Positions 10,554 to 22,142 of a DNA stretch of 64,000 nt are shown in pieces. How positions within the stretch are numbered: position 1 is the first letter of the stretch; each line of letters starts with the position of its first letter. Under the pieces are notes generated by a model. That model worked only from the letters and a program-made list of their open reading frames with translations. It was not told where the DNA came from and searched no databases. Where the stretch lies: contig KV425580.1 of the NCBI GenBank assembly GCA_001632425.1, positions 248,215 to 312,214 on the forward strand. Direction: 5' to 3'. The position numbers and the translations under genes were made by a program. Origin of the DNA: Neolentinus lepideus HHB14362 ss-1. Its lineage: Eukaryota > Basidiomycota > Agaricomycetes > Gloeophyllales > Gloeophyllaceae.

Positions 10554-13500
10554 ATGTCCTCATTTGGATACTCTCTATTGCAAAGGGCTCGCCAGCTAGG
10601 GCACAAGTACTTTCATCGGTTTGGAATGTGAGTCTCCCATGCATACTGCAGGTGTGTCTGTCTGAGAGGGTTGGCATGCAGACACTGTGCGACCCACCAG
10701 ATCCGTGTCATCCTTATTTCTTGTGTCGTTATCACATCTCTATTCTACCCGGCTTTAGCCATCTATTCGTCCGCGCAGCCTCAATTCATTGCCCACATTT
10801 CGACGCGCTTGCTGGACTCATTCCGCTCCGTGGAGTCTTCAGGGTCCCATACCTACGGCGACCTTCATAATCTATGGTCTGGTATTGGCTCACTTAATGT
10901 CATAGAGAACCCTGTAGCGCGAGCTCGATGCGGCAATGAGCGTACTCTGCGAGTGGAACGGGTTCTCATTCACAGCCCGGATGAGACAGGGGTACTGGAT
11001 TCTCAAGTTATCCTCTCGACTCTAGGACTCGAAAAGCGGATACACAAGCTTCTCCCTGCTTATGACCTTACATGCCTCAAGAAGCCCGACGGTGCCTGCT
11101 TAGTTATTAGCCCTTCAGCGTTCTGGACCTACGATGAGGACCTCATCCGCTCTGACCCCGACATCCGGCAAACCCTCAGCCTCACCAGAAACACCAGCGT
11201 AGTAGGTATACCCATCATGCCACTAATGGTCCTTGCCGGACGTGAGCTGGACGAACATATCGCCACGAAGGTCGAATACGCCGCAGCCTTGGTTCTGACG
11301 TATTTCTTTCCAGAAACGGATTGTACCAGCATGTCGGGTCATACGGCATTCGTCGAAGCCGTCAGCCAGGCTACTGGTGACGGAAAAGCCGAAGTTGTTT
11401 CTGAGTTCCAGGAACCTACGTTGATTGCACTCGAAGTAAGCTACTACCAGCCTCGTGTTTAATTTATTCTTTAACATTCTTTCAGCACGACGAGAACACT
11501 TCGAATCTGCGCTCCAACGTTGTATCCATATTCCTATACTCGGCGTACCTCGTATACCTGGTTTGGTTTGCTCGGTCTATTAGGAGGGTGGATGCCGTGC
11601 ATTCGCTGGTGGGTCTGGCATTCACGGGTGTCATAGAGATGCTCGTCAGTACCATCACGAGTCTGTCAGTCTGCGCTATCGTGGGTTTCAAGGTGACGAT
11701 GGTGCCTTGGGCTATGCTGCCTGTAGTAATACTGTTCATTGGGACGGAGAACATGTTCAGTCTTGTAAGTCCTCTTGTCATCTTACACGAAAATTTCTAC
11801 TGAATCCTTCTTGAGGTTGATGCTGTGGCCAAAACGTCAATCGCTCTCCCGGTAAAAGAGCGTATCGCAGAAGGGCTGAGCAAAGCTGGAACATCAAACA
11901 CTCTGAAAGTCGTCTCCTATAATGCGATCCTGGGAGTCATTGCGTTCTTCGCTCACGGTGTTATCCGCCAATTCTGCGCGTTTGCTGTTGTCGTCCTGGT
12001 GGCTCATTGGTTCCTCGTGCATACTTTTTTTCTTACCGTACTTTCAATTGATATCCAGCGTCTGGAGGTACGTCCCAGTTTTACTGGGAGACTGAATGGT
12101 TGGTGACTATATATCGTTGTTGAAGTTGGACGAACTCCTGCGCCAAGACTCCAGCCTTGCACCCCCCAAAGCTATGCCGTTAGCGACACCAGTGGTGTAT
12201 GCGACAACTCGGTGGCGCAAGACGATACTCGCAGCAAACAACGTCCTTCGAGGGCGCGCGACAAAGAACCTCAGTCTCGTCCTGGTTGGTGTCTTGATAT
12301 TAATGTGTATTATGCGAATACTGAAGGTGCTATAGCTTCTCGCGGTCACGGCGACCTTGTACTATGCGACATACCCTGCTGTTACTCGTGTCACTCGAGA
12401 AGAGCCCACATCGCAATTCCCGCATATACATAACAGGGTCAAGCCTGCGATACCCAAGATTAATATCCAATCCCCTGCGTGGAATATCTGGAATGTCCTC
12501 AACCCGGCTGGAGATCCCCTAGTTCACTTGCGCATCGACTCGCCCACGATCGTCGTACTAACACCTGAGGGTTCTCCGTACCGGACTGCGGAAGCGAAGT
12601 CCCATCGCGGCCGCGTGTCGAGCAGAACTCTCCGACCAATCATCTGGATGATAAAGATCGTTCTGGTGCCGATCGCTGTAACAACGGGCTTGCTGTACGG
12701 GTTGCTGCTGTACTTGCTGAAGAACGCGGAACTACTGGAGGCACAGCGCAACCGTGTGGGCCCAGAGGTCGAAGATCCGCCGCAAGACACCCCTGCGGAT
12801 GTCGATGCGTTGTTTTCTACGCTGCCTAGAGCCTTCTCGTCCGATGTCGAGCTTATTGCCACGAGTAAGGACGGCAGGGTTGTTGCGTCTGTGGGCTTGG
12901 ACAATAGTATCGCGTTGTGGCATCCAGAGAAGGAAGCTCCTGTCTCTATTGACGCTACCGACGTGCTGATGCGTGGTGCGTGCTCGTCGTCTGCGGTACA
13001 TGCCGTGACTGCACTCGCTGTCGAAGAACACGGTGAATACCTTGCTGCGGGCACTGGGGAAGGCGTGGTTACTGTTTGGTCCATACGGAAAGGGATTCCC
13101 AAGCCTCTGCCTCCTGTTGTGAATTGTCCTCCGTCTGCCGTGACGGATCTACACTTCTTGATAAACCGAGGCCTGCAGGATTCGACCCTGAAGAATGGAG
13201 AGATGTCCCTGTCTCTTCTTGCTGTTCACAAAAACGGAACGGCGACGAAATGGGTGTGGAGCGCGGGATCGGAGCCTTGTTCATCGGCGATTGCGCCCTC
13301 GACAAATACGGCCATTTGCAAGTGCATTTTTGTGCCAGTACCTCCGCCTGATCCTGCTGTGATCTGTTTCTGTTTAGAGGACGGCACGTTGGAACTATAT
13401 GGGTTATTCTCGAATAGTGGCACACTGCCTCTGTTGTCTTCTCTTCCTGCGGGCAATCCGTTAGACACTGTGGTCGAAGTGCATGCTTTCTACCTCAATC

Positions 13501-14531
13501 TTGATGGACAACGGAGACTTCTCGTGGCGGCCGGAACACAGGCTGGGGTGGTTTCTGTATGGGACGGATCGAATGGCGAGTGCATAAGCATTTTGGATGA
13601 TATATACGGCGACATAAGCAAGATCCGCGTGTCGATCATCCCTCGGAAGACATGCCCCCTTTGTGGAGAACTACCTCCCGAAAACTTTTCTGTGTCTGTG
13701 TCGGTGGGCCATGTCGTTGTCTTCCATAGGATATACGCATCAGTGGTGGAGGGGAGAAGGTGTTCATGTCCTCGCACGCCTGGTCCGCAAACATCTTCCA
13801 GGCATAGCCTATTGGGCCGGAGGTCTCGTAGTAGCAGCCAGACGTCCAATGGTGGTCTTACTTCACCTGGCTCATTACGCCCAAGGCTGCCGTCGATGAC
13901 AGAGGATTCGCTGTCTTCGTCCGCAGCGTCCTTCCCTGTCTCCGGGCATGGCCATCACTCACGGAGAACTTCTGAGAAGGAGACGTTCCGGCGAGCATCC
14001 GAGAATCTTGCCATTCCGTTGGACGTTAATGAGAATGGAATTGCACACCCTATAGGACCTGCAGAGTCCCCGAGTAGTTTAGGTGCCTCAGAATGTCAGA
14101 AGTCAACGTACTGGCAGAGTGCCCTTGTCACGAGGACGAGCGATACGACGTGCGAACGAGGAGGGTGGGATGTTGTAGACGGCAATATTATCGGCGTCCG
14201 CCGCAAGCCTCGGTCAATCGCAAAGACGAAAGTCAGCCGGCAGGAGCGGACGTATGCCAAGGCTTCCTCTGGGTTGTCACTGGCAAGTCTGGATAGATGG
14301 GAGCTGTGGATGTTCAAGCCGTCTTCCTCCAGTTTGAACGTCTCTACCTTATCGGCTCTTGAGAGGAATCAAGAAGTCGAGATCAGACGGCGTCCCGAAG
14401 ACGCGACCCCCAAGCAGGTATCGAGTTTGCCATTCACTCGAGTATCACCCGTCGTAGCAGGCCGGACGTTCTGCATAGCGGGATTCGGAAATACGGTTGG
14501 TATATTTACTTTTGTCCTTGCGAGTTCTTAG
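10554..14531 (+). CDS. scp1: SREBP cleavage-activating protein homologue (SCAP/Scp1), sterol-sensing domain plus WD repeats
   Basis: Six exons in phase: 10554-10627, 10682-11435, 11486-11764, 11816-12067, 12126-12284, 12336-14531; 1237 residues. SCAP escorts the SREBP transcription factor from ER to Golgi when sterol is low. Visible: first membrane segment just after FGIHCATHQIRV (ISCVVITSLFYPALAIY), a large luminal loop, then a sterol-sensing domain from FLYSAYLVYLVWF through MLPVVILFIGTENMF to FFLTVLSIDIQRLELDEL, the last matching the animal SCAP block VLSIDIRRMEL. Another membrane helix lies near IIWMIKIVLVPIAVTTGLLY, followed by weak WD repeats (DGRVVASVGLDNSIALWHP; AAGTGEGVVTVWSI; AAGTQAGVVSVWDG). 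Length is close to animal SCAP (about 1,280). A Ser-rich insert sits around residues 970-1080. Start chosen because MSSFGYSLLQRARQLG runs in frame into the conserved first helix. Confidence 0.92.
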
Positions 14532-16665
14532 AGAGAACTGTTCTTGCTTCTTTCTGCATGGCAATCTGTATCAACTATATCTTTGAAGTAAAGCCTAGAT
14601 TGTATCTATCAGTGTATTCAAGAAGTAGTATAATGATTAATTTCTCTGTGTACATGGCTTTAATCTGACATTCAGGGACGTCCGCTGACCTCCTAACCGC
14701 AGTCGATGAAGTCTAAAGGTGTCATTGTTTCATTGTCCTTTGCATTTGTTCACTGATTGGATTATTACTCTTGTAGGGTCAGCGATTTCTTCCCTCGCTC
14801 TTAAGCCGTGTATCACCTTATGATCCACCAACGGTACGACATCAACCTGTGTCTCCGCAAGGGGAGAGACGACAATATAAGGGGTGACTTCTGGATATGC
14901 GCGTCGAGAGCGGAGAGACGTATAGGACAACCTTGCAGCGCATTTGCCTTTGGGCGAGTCAACTGTCATGTCACTCATTTTCACGATGAAGCACTTCCTC
15001 TAGAATCTTCTAGGCTCTCTTGTAAGCGCAAGCCAGGGCAATACTTCTTTGATCGTGACATGAACTTGAGCGGGTGTCTGGCTGGATGTATGCTATTTGA
15101 CAAGCTTCCCAGGTGCGCCTTCGACTTCGTTGTGTGCGTCACCAGCGATGCGCAAGTGACGGAGGGGCTTGCTACCATTTCTGCACATCACTGTAGTGCC
15201 TTAAACTTGATCCTCCCGGATTTCATCCCGGAGAATTGGCGTCGGTGTCACTTTAACCCAGCACGAGGTTGAATATTATCACTGGTGGCAAAGCTGACTT
15301 GTCTTATTGATCAGGCGAAATTCCTCCTTGCAACGTTTTCAAGCTGCCTCAGTCAAATCTGTGGGTGACCCGTACCCTGCTAGTTGACATCCTCTCACTC
15401 AGTCAATGAACAGTCGGATTCCGTTCGCACTTTGAACGCACATACCTACTGCGTTGAGGGATACCTCAGCGCCGGAATAAGGTGCATGGAACCAGATGAA
15501 GGATAAAACGCTAGAATACCGTGTGTCCGAATCTCGGATTGCACAGGACATTAAATCATCCCGCATGTTCCTACCACATTCAGCTGATCGGGGTTCTGGG
15601 CTAGTGTTTTCCTCCGCTCGATATCTACGAAGGAGCGGAGCTCTCAATTCATTCAGCAAGTGATCAAGCTTCTCGCCTCCGCCCTAGTCGCCTTTGCTGC
15701 TGTCTGCCATCCTAGCAGTTGTTTTATTCCCCGCAGCGAGTTCACTTCAACGAGCACAAAGTGATATCATTCCCGGCGGATAGTAAGGCGTTCACCTCGT
15801 ACATCACGTCGGTTATGTGGTCATGTCTACTCTGACTATACGACCTCGTTGCTGCCATCGGTGCGGGGTGTCTTCTTGCCTATATTACCTGTCATTAATA
15901 TTGAACACCGTACTCTACATCAGTCTTGGCACGGTAGCGAACTCAAAGCGTCTTTTCTCTACGGCCAACAGGTCGAGATCACTAATGACGGCGATGGCAT
16001 GTCTACCACCGTCACCATCTCAGATGACTGTGTGACTTGCGTAAATTCCAACTCATTTGATTTGTCTATCGGTGCCTTCAGTGCCATCGTTCCGGTTCCT
16101 AGTCAGTAACCCCCTTCGTCCTCTTTTCCAGTGAGAGTTCCACCTAGGCCTTCCGATACTTCCTCACTAGTTCAAGGCGGTCTCGCGATTTAAGATAGCC
16201 ATCCATAGTTTTTCCTCGTGTATGCGATGAAATTCTCTTCAGGTCCAACGTGTATTACACAAGGGTCTACCTGGCTGCAATGCGATTATGCGTGCATAAA
16301 TTCTGGCGTATGGAGTCCCGGGAACAATCAGGCGAATGGAATTGAGTCGTCTAAGGTAGTTTCCCTACCGCTCTGCATCCTTCGAGGTCGCCAGAAATCG
16401 CCACAAGATTCAGAATTCGCATCATTCCCAATAGGCCACTCTAGCCCGGCCCATCAATCCCTGGCAAAGTATCAAACTTCGTTCGCGAGGGTGCTATAGT
16501 ATGTAGGTTAGACCTATTCAAAGAATATAATGATAGCTTGTAATACAGTCAGGAGCATACAACATCCATAGTCAGTGGGACCCTGGTGGAGGTAAAATTT
16601 GTCCAGCCACCCACCATCTCACAAATAAACCGTTGTACTCACCAAGAATATATAAATATAGGAGA
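14532..16665. other. Gene-poor interval with a possible relic of a secreted protein
   Basis: 2.1 kb between the 3' ends of the SCAP gene and NDC80. At about 15,661 a hydrophobic, signal-peptide-like stretch (IKLLASALVAFAAVC) begins with GTG rather than ATG; around 15,900-16,108 a frame reads LKASFLYGQQVEITNDGDG...; around 16,240-16,350 another reads GSTWLQCDYACINSG. These could be exons of one decayed or rapidly evolving secreted, Cys-containing protein, but no intact gene can be assembled and I do not recognise a family. The rest shows nothing. Confidence 0.35.
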
Positions 16666-18904
16666 TCAATTGTTTCCCGCGGCAACTTTGACAATATTCA
16701 ATCGCCTCTCGACCTCACGTTTGAAGGCGCCAATGTCATTGCAATTCTTGAGGATAGTCCGAACAGTCTCTTCCTTCAGGCGATTCACGCGCTCGACTTG
16801 TTCCTTGTATCTGCAGGATGTCAGAACAAGCCCAGCGCAGGATGAAGCGCACGCAAAGAGACTAACTGAATCTCCAAACCCCCAAGACGTGCCCGCACAC
16901 CCACTCCGTTCTGGTACGCCTCGTTCTTCGCTTGCGCAAGATCCCGTTGGAGGCGCGTTATCTCTTCATGAATGATGAGCGCCTCGTGCTGCGTCGTCTC
17001 CCGGAGAGTGTCCGTCTGCTCGTTTAACGCCCCCAAGTCCTGCTCGATCTTCAATATCTCCCCTTCTACGTCCTCGACCGCCTGCGCCTCAGCTTCCAGC
17101 GCCTCGTCCACGTCGATCCGCTCCGTCTCCACGCCCGCGCGCTCCTTCATCTTTACCTCCTTGATTTTGTTGAGGTTGGGCTTGATCACGCCCCACACAT
17201 CTCCGCGTAGTATGTCCGAAGGTGCATTCGCCGCCGGGTTTAGCGTCATGCGCAGGTCCACGTCCGGCAGCGGCGGCTTTAGCGGCGGAAAGAGTGCAAG
17301 CTGAATGAGCAGATTCGTGTACACGTCCAGACTCTCTTCTGCATCTGCAATTCTGTTAGTAGCGGTGGGCTCGAGCTGGCCGACAAGTCTGTGCGTTTCG
17401 GAAAGCTTTTTGCGAAGGTCTTCGAGAGTATGCTGGAGCGTCTGGTGGTCGGCATTCATCTTCTGGACCTCTTCCGGTGAAAGGTTCTGTGTTTCGAGAA
17501 CACTCTGGTAGTGCGCCTCCTCTTGCCGTAGCCGTTCAAGGTTCCTGACTAGGTCTAGATGAGTGATCTGAACGGGAAGGTTAAACTTAGTTACGTACGG
17601 CCTGTTACTATTCTCTCTTCTTCGTCCTTGATCGCTGTTTCCAGCGCAACTTTGCGTGATTCACGGTGCCGCAACATTTCTTGCAGCTTCTTCTCGTCTC
17701 GCTTCACATTCTCGCTGTCAATTAGTAGTTTCTCCAACGGCGGCTATCTCTTCCTTAGAATGAAGCCTGGTTCCTTAGAGGAATCCACACCCACAGCTGA
17801 ATCGCGCAGACTTTCGTATTCGTCCTTGACCGCCTTTAATTGCATTTTCGTCTGGTCAAGTTCCTCCAGTATCTTCGCGTTCTTCCTATCTAACACCCGT
17901 TTCAGTTCATGGGTGAGTGGTGAGTGACAACAAGAGGGAGCTCACCATAGTACCCCTGTAGAATTTCATCTTGTTTTGGGAACGTGTCCTCCCCTTCGAG
18001 ATATAGCTGGTAGGTAGTGTCCAGATATTGAAAAGCAAGCGCAGTGTGATGGTCTTCCGAATTAAAATGTTGCGGTATATTGTCGGGATCTTGTAACGTC
18101 GGGTCGCCGCTGGACATGTAGAGCTCTTTCGCCTTGGGTAGATCATCTTCAACATAGGAGGAGGAAGAGCAACGAGGAAGCGACCCACCTTGCAGACCTC
18201 TACTAGCCAATGCAGCATACCCAGTAATGCCGGCCAACAGTGCATGCTCGCAGGAGCCGCTAACCATCTTGGATCCAATGAGTTAACATATGGGTAGTGC
18301 ATGCACGTGAGCGCCGGGATGAAATGCTCCTCTAACTTCTTTTGAGGGTCAAATGGGTAGTTTGGATCTAGTTGGCTGATTACGAATTCGAATAGCATGC
18401 GGAAATCCTTTCCTGTGATGCTGGCTAAGGCTTGGGCAGAAACCTCGTTAAACCCAACCGAATGTAACCAGGCCAGAATCTCTCGTCGCAACTGAGCCTG
18501 GAAAGCTCTGTCGCGCAAGGGCCTCGGGTCCTTTTGCTGTGGGGGTTGTGAGCTTGGCAAGGGAGCTCCCATCCATGTCGAGCCTCTCCGCGCACTGTTG
18601 AATGACGAATCAGCGAGGATCGTGATAAGACCGGTACAAATACCTGCTTCGGACAATTTCGGTATCAGACGTCGCAAAGCCAAAAATATACGTACCTTTT
18701 CATAGGTGTACGGCCAATGGCAGCTTTCGACACGCTCTGCAACAACGGGTTCCCATTCTGCGACCTGTACATCGACGGTCTTTGTCCTGTGCCTGGCATG
18801 GGCCCGCGTTGGGGGGGACCACCCATCGACATACGCATACCGTTAGCCGACTTCTTCATCGCTGACGGCGGTACCGGGATACTTGACTGGCGGTGGTAGG
18901 ACAT
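16666..18904 (-). CDS. ndc80: Kinetochore protein NDC80 (HEC1)
   Basis: Seven exons in phase: 18904-18696, 18594-18189, 18132-17946, 17889-17795, 17743-17609, 17567-16867, 16810-16666; 625 residues. Ndc80 is the microtubule-binding end of the four-protein Ndc80 complex. Visible: a basic, unstructured N-tail (MSYHRQSSIPVPPSAMKK...), which is the Aurora B-regulated tail in other species; the calponin-homology region starting DPRPLRDRAFQAQL and including FMLFEFVISQLDPNYPFDP-like text and HWLVEVCK; then long coiled coil (MQLKAVKDEYESL; LLIDSENVKRDEKKLQEM; EVEGEILKIEQDLGALNEQ) to the end NIVKVAAGNN. The 51-nt intron 17794-17744 (GTGGGT...ATAG) removes an in-frame TAG; the 56-nt intron 18188-18133 restores frame after EVCK. 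These two are the least certain junctions. Confidence 0.92.
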
Positions 18905-20029
18905 GGTACATGCAAGGATGCAGCGACAATGGCGGTTAAGAACAAGACGCGTTCAGCGTGACGCACGCGACTGTCACAGGTTTCACGTGAAACCGCGCTT
19001 CTGTGGCGGTAAAGCGCGATAGACGCGCTTGATATGATGGTTCAACAAGCTTATGATAGGCGGTGATTTCGTTCCAGACTCGAAGAGCTCTAAAAGAAGA
19101 TACCACAGACCCTGCCGATGCGAGCGATCACAGAGTGGTCGAGGCGAAGAAAGGAAGTAGATGGAAGATCCTTGCAAGCATCCAGTCTTATATATGTGAC
19201 GCGATATGAAAAGCTGTGAGGATAACATGTCAGATTTCAAGGCAGAACCACGCCTTCGTTACGCTCCTGAAATGCGTGAAATGTCTTCCCAAGTTCCGAA
19301 CACTCCCGCTGCATGTCTTCAACTTGTTCTCATACGATATCGTTCGTCGGCCATTCTACATCTTCTATAATTTATGACATCGTGTTTCATTCGATTACTC
19401 AAGAGGTCTGAGAAATCTCGCAAGAGACATAGTTTCTCAGTTGAGGGGGCGTCTCGATCGATCATTTTGCTTTGCCTAGCCGCAAGTGCAGTCAACCCTC
19501 GCCAGGTCCCTACACCGCCGAATTTTTCACTAAGCATGTTGACAACAATCTGGTCTATCACATTCTACTCAAGGTCGCCAAACCTTGAGCTTCAGCGTCG
19601 GTGTGCTGCACGGCAAAAGACGCTACAAGTGCCATCGCAACGGCCACAGCATGACAAGAGCCTCCTTAGCCATGCTTGGACACGAACCAGGAGTTCGAAC
19701 GCTCAGATAGCTGCTGCTCTCTATTGGAATTCAACTCTTCTGTTTTGGTCCTTTTCCACCAGTTATTTCTATTCTTGACTCATTCTTTTTGGCAAGGCGG
19801 CCAATTCAATATTGGCTTCTATCTTGCTCGTCTTTCACAATGTCTATGGGCAGTCTCCGTGTACTTCGCAGGAAGATGGGCACGTTTGTCAGCTCCTCTG
19901 CCTCCGCCCAAGATGCCAACAAACCGTCCCTCCTAGATGGAGTCCGCACCGGCTACTGACTCCCATCTGCTGCAACCGTATCTCAAAGCTCGCTCCTTTG
20001 CTTCTGTCACCAAATGCATCTCTAGATCC
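18905..20029. other. Intergenic, no gene seen
   Basis: About 1.1 kb between the NDC80 start and the formin relic. Short frames only; none reads as a conserved domain. It contains the NDC80 promoter. Confidence 0.35.
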
Positions 20030-22000
20030 AGCGGTTGGCGAGCCTTTGTCTGCAGTCTGCGAGGGAAGCGCTCAAAGAAATGGGAGGATCAACCGACCCA
20101 TGGGGGCGCGGGTTCTGACTCTTCAAATACCTCAGACCTTTCGACGTTGTCCGATGGATTCCTTGCATCTGCTTCGTCCGCGACCACACTAGTTTCTCGA
20201 CCGCAGACTCTTCCTGCCACTGGAGGTAGCGAGCCTCCTCCTTGTCCTCCGTAACTAAGTACAGTCCCGATCTTTGTGTATACACTCAACAAGAGTCTGC
20301 CTCTGGTGATGACATCATCCGTAAGTAGCTATGGGCCCAACAACGCGCAGGGCGAGCCGTTACAGATCGCTATACCTGCAGTCTCTTTCATGTGACTCGC
20401 CGAAGCCCATCTCATGCCCCGCAATCACGATGGAGTGAAGGAGGAAATAGACAATCACATCGACGTGCTTTTCGATAACATCCTGCAGGACAGAAGCTGG
20501 GACGGTCCTTCGACGGTCCCCGATGATAATGAACAGTTCTCCCTCGTAAGATGAAACCTGTGTGGAGGAACACGCGGAAGCTATCGCACGAGGACCGGGA
20601 GTCGAAGGCGGAGGCGGAGCAAGGGAAGCGGTTGGCCATAAATCATCCCCCTGTCGACCTCCCTAGTCCTGATTACTATATCCGGAGGCTCGAGGATGGC
20701 AGCATCGCCCTCACACAGCTCCCCAGTCTATCACTGGAGAGCAAGGGGATCTGCTTGCTCGTCTGCGGTCGCATTCCTGGTTCATGCCTTCATGGTTGGA
20801 GCAACTTATAAAGCTTCGTCGGAGGTCAGCGTTTGTATGTATGCTACATGGCATCAATAGGAAGGGCGTCGAGAGGTGAGTTCCGTATTCTGCGGAATGC
20901 ACATTATTATTGCTGATGATGGTGGATAACGCAGAAACAACGTCGAGCTGGACATGGAATACGAAACAGTTGGGCGCGTGAAGCAGACTTTCAAGAATTC
21001 TGTAGATGATGATATCCGTCTTCTCGGCCTGCGCCAATCCGAGGTCAAATTAAAATGGAAGACTTCATTACCAAGCGGACCGCGATTCATCAAATCGTCG
21101 CTGGTCTGAAGTCCCCTCGGGCGGTCACGCGAAAAATCACCACGGAAATCCTAGCCTTTCTCGTGTACTACCGTAAAGGCGAAGCGCATGGAACGGTCTT
21201 GGGTGCTCTCGTAGAATTAAGCAAGGCGAACAATGATGATGCGACACCACATGCATACTGGCTCAAGTATTAGGAGAAGACCATGCTCGAGAGGAGCAAA
21301 ATGGGCACACTTGTCGGCGTAAGTAAAAAGGTCAAAAAGGCCGGCAATGACGGGCCCGCTGCTCATACCGCCCGTTGCTCGTTCATCTGCGTCCTTATAA
21401 AGTCTAACCAGTTCGGTTGCTAGCTTTGTAGTCTTATCGTTCTCAACGGCATGTTAGAGATCTTCCCTGATGTAGAGGTCTGCGTGCACCACGGCACGCA
21501 ATTGGAGGCAGCTGGGCTTAGTCGCGTCTTTACTCTCTGCCGGCAGCTCTATGTGCTTGCCATCCACAAGCAGCTTGACATTTTCCGAGAGGCCATCGGC
21601 AACGACGCGCGAATTCCGTGTGAAGAGGCGGACATCACAGTGATGAATGCAATAGGTCACCCTAAGAACATCCCTAAGTACTTACTGGAGAAAAGGAAGA
21701 CAACGCTGCCAAGGCTCATTTGCTTTCTATGTTTATGCACTTGGTAACAATCCATGCATGAAGACATGCAAGCTTTAGCGGGCTGCTACCAGATGCTGGA
21801 TCGAAGACGGTGGGCAGACTTGAATGCTCCATAAACAAGATAGCGGCTCAATTTAATGACGCCAGTCGCATCCGAGAGCTTTACAATCAGTATGAACCAG
21901 GCACATATGTGAGCTGAGAAACTGGAGTTGGAGAGATTCGTTGCACGCGGAGCTTGCTAAAGGAGTGGCGGAGTTGATGAATCACTAAGTCAAGGCCAGT
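20030..22000 (+). pseudogene. Decayed diaphanous-type formin, N-terminal half
   Basis: Several pieces in different frames line up in order with the N-terminal half of fungal formins (Bni1/SepA). These are SLRGKRSKKWEDQPTHGG near 20,050; a helical block DGVKEEIDNHIDVLFDNILQ at 20,440; DYYIRRLEDGSIALTQLPSL at 20,670; the GTPase-binding/FH3 block with VELDMEYETVGRVKQTFKNS near 20,940 and LKSPRAVTRKITTEILAFLV at 21,110; and QLEAAGLSRVFTLCRQLYVLAIHKQLDIF at 21,500. They are broken by stops and frame changes (for example after KYW near 21,270 and in 21,750-21,980) that no short-intron scheme fixes cleanly. FH1 (polyproline) and FH2 (actin-nucleating) domains are missing altogether. In life, formins nucleate actin cables under Cdc42/Rho control. 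I call it a truncated relic; a functional copy would be expected elsewhere. Confidence 0.6.
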
Positions 22001-22142
22001 GTTGAGCATCTGGAAAAGAAGTTTCGTCGAGTAATCGGGGCGAACATCTAGTCTATATCCATGTAGTGTCGATGCAGGGCATCGGCGACCGAGACCATCC
22101 GGTTTACCCTTAAATTATATATCGTATCGCGAGACCGACAAC

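Noticed and set aside
12524..13102. Long open frame antisense to the SCAP gene
   Set aside because: It is a shadow of the coding strand: Ser/Thr-rich text, no introns and no domain, while the plus frame has clear membrane helices and WD repeats.
17743..17795. In-frame stop in NDC80 taken as a pseudogene sign
   Set aside because: A normal 51-nt GT-AG intron removes it, and the coiled coil continues in frame on both sides.
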